64,000 nt of DNA from Arcobacteraceae bacterium (GTDB taxonomy: Bacteria; Campylobacterota; Campylobacteria; Campylobacterales; Arcobacteraceae): the NCBI GenBank assembly GCA_023229945.1, contig JALNYH010000005.1:1-64000 (forward strand), written 5' to 3'. The notes under the pieces were generated by a model. It searched no databases. It was not told the DNA's origin and saw only the letters and a list, made by a program, of their open reading frames with translations. The position numbers and the translations under genes were made by a program. Every line of letters starts with the position of its first letter. Position 1 is the stretch's first letter. Below, one piece after another: positions 62,989-64,000 of the stretch.

Positions 62989-64000
62989 ATGATTGAAAAA
63001 CTATTTACAAACCTTTCCATTAGAAAAATAGGGGTTTTAAGTTCATATCTTATTGGTGGTATGATTTTTTTATTCGCTATGATTATAATAAATGAAGAAT
63101 ATACTGCTTATGGTAAAGAAAAAACAATACTAGAGCAAGAACTTTTAGTAGACCCTTCTTTGCAAAAAGTTTTGGAAGAAAAAACAAAAGAACATAAAAT
63201 TAAAATTATGAGATATATTATTGGTGTCGGTGGAGTGACACTATTTATGTTTTTTACAGTTTTTGGGATATTGAGGCTTGTTGCATTTTTGATTGAAAAT
63301 GAATTCAAAACTTTTATTGATGAGTTTGCAAATTCGGCGACAAATCACACCAAAATTGATGCCAAAAAGTTCAACTTTGAAGAATCTCAAAATATGGTAG
63401 TAAGTGCAAATATTTTGGTTCAAGAGATAATAAATCGTGAAAAAGAGTTAAAAGAGTTAAATTTACATCTTGAAGATAAAGTAAAAGAAAAAACATTAAA
63501 ACTTCAAAATTTAGTAGTTGCTCAAGATGAGTTTATAAGAAAATCAATCCATGAAGTCAATACACCACTGAGCATAATATTAGCAAATATTGATTTATTG
63601 AAAATGAAAAAAATTACCAATAAACATATACAACATATCGAATCAGGTTCTAAAATCATACATAATATATTTAATGATTTAAGTTATATGGTGAAAAAAG
63701 ATAGAATTGAATATCCAAAAGCAAATATCAATTTTTCAAAATTTTTATTTGATAGGGTAGATTTCTTTGATGAAATTGCAAAATCCAATAATCTTGATTT
63801 TGTTGTAAATATAAAACAAGAGATAAATATAATGATAAATGATGTAGAACTACAAAGAATAATAGACAATAATCTTTCAAATAGTATAAAATATAGTTTT
63901 CCAAATCAAGCTATTTTTGTGAAATTAGATATTATTGATAATTCATACGAATTTGTAGTTACTACCAAATCTAAACAAATTGAAAATGTTGATAAAATTT
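62989..64000 (+). CDS. Sensor histidine kinase, 3' end cut by window
   Basis: The reading frame from ATG 62989 is open to the window edge (337 codons). Two membrane helices (about 18-38 and 68-95) enclose a short periplasmic loop (about 30 residues). A coiled coil (ILVQEIINREKELKELN...EDKVKEKTLKLQNLV) leads to an H-box SIHEVNTPLSIILANIDLL with the phosphorylatable histidine near 188, and an N-box DNNLSNSIKYS near 298. The rest of the ATPase domain lies outside. No response regulator is adjacent. Confidence 0.9.
   Translation, partial: MIEKLFTNLSIRKIGVLSSYLIGGMIFLFAMIIINEEYTAYGKEKTILEQELLVDPSLQKVLEEKTKEHKIKIMRYIIGVGGVTLFMFFTVFGILRLVAFLIENEFKTFIDEFANSATNHTKIDAKKFNFEESQNMVVSANILVQEIINREKELKELNLHLEDKVKEKTLKLQNLVVAQDEFIRKSIHEVNTPLSIILANIDLLKMKKITNKHIQHIESGSKIIHNIFNDLSYMVKKDRIEYPKANINFSKFLFDRVDFFDEIAKSNNLDFVVNIKQEINIMINDVELQRIIDNNLSNSIKYSFPNQAIFVKLDIIDNSYEFVVTTKSKQIENVDKI

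Overview
The window is about 30% G+C and most resembles a member of the Campylobacterota (Epsilonproteobacteria), probably an Arcobacter-like or Sulfurimonas-like organism. The evidence is a bc1 operon in the order Rieske, cytochrome b, diheme cytochrome c1; an F-type ATPase subunit c with a cleavable signal peptide; a NifS/NifU pair of the epsilonproteobacterial kind; and the AT-rich codon use. The genus cannot be fixed from this sequence alone.

Layout. 1-1787: end of accA and an AEC-family permease. 2044-8723: a UvrD-like helicase with zinc fingers, a PIN-PhoH ATPase and an HD-domain phosphohydrolase. 8585-12333: a small accessory island bounded by identical 43-bp direct repeats. It carries a ParE-type toxin-antitoxin pair, a GIY-YIG protein, a small membrane protein and a lone nucleotidyltransferase between 175-bp direct repeats. 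It seems to have entered the 3' end of the HD gene, whose displaced tail survives at 12291-12432. 12472-17413: CHAD, RMD1/YagE, patatin, EamA and SDR-DUF2867 genes. 17997-23231: a second accessory block with an unrecognised membrane protein, a glycine-zipper/LysM protein, a nonsense-interrupted small gene and an AbiE system, lying at the 3' side of tRNA-Leu(GAG). 23306-31447: core genes atpE, nifS, nifU, mscL, argH and clpB. A four-helix-bundle cassette sits between nifS and nifU, and a CIRCE operator precedes clpB.

31647-48718: a six-gene leftward locus built around a giant surface protein of about 3,000 residues, with a divergent OmpR-type response regulator. It encodes a TolC-like outer membrane protein with two SH3 domains, an RND/HlyD-type adaptor, the giant LEPRxLL/DUF4347/cadherin-VCBS/C-type-lectin protein, a GAF-like HlyD protein, an M50 metalloprotease-HlyD membrane protein and a SapC-like protein. 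There is no ABC transporter ATPase in the locus, so it looks like an export route different from classical type I secretion. The giant gene is split by a single-base frameshift near 42862. This is my main candidate for an undescribed system.

48776-64000: housekeeping genes: a cytochrome c'-like protein, petCBA, a radical SAM protein, purF, dapB, trxB, trxA, alaS, ppx/gppA, pssA, a diguanylate cyclase, a YqeY protein and the start of a histidine kinase. Intergenic regions hold families of short repeats: covarying palindromes with a TCAAG loop, 7-8-bp microrepeat arrays and hairpin elements.
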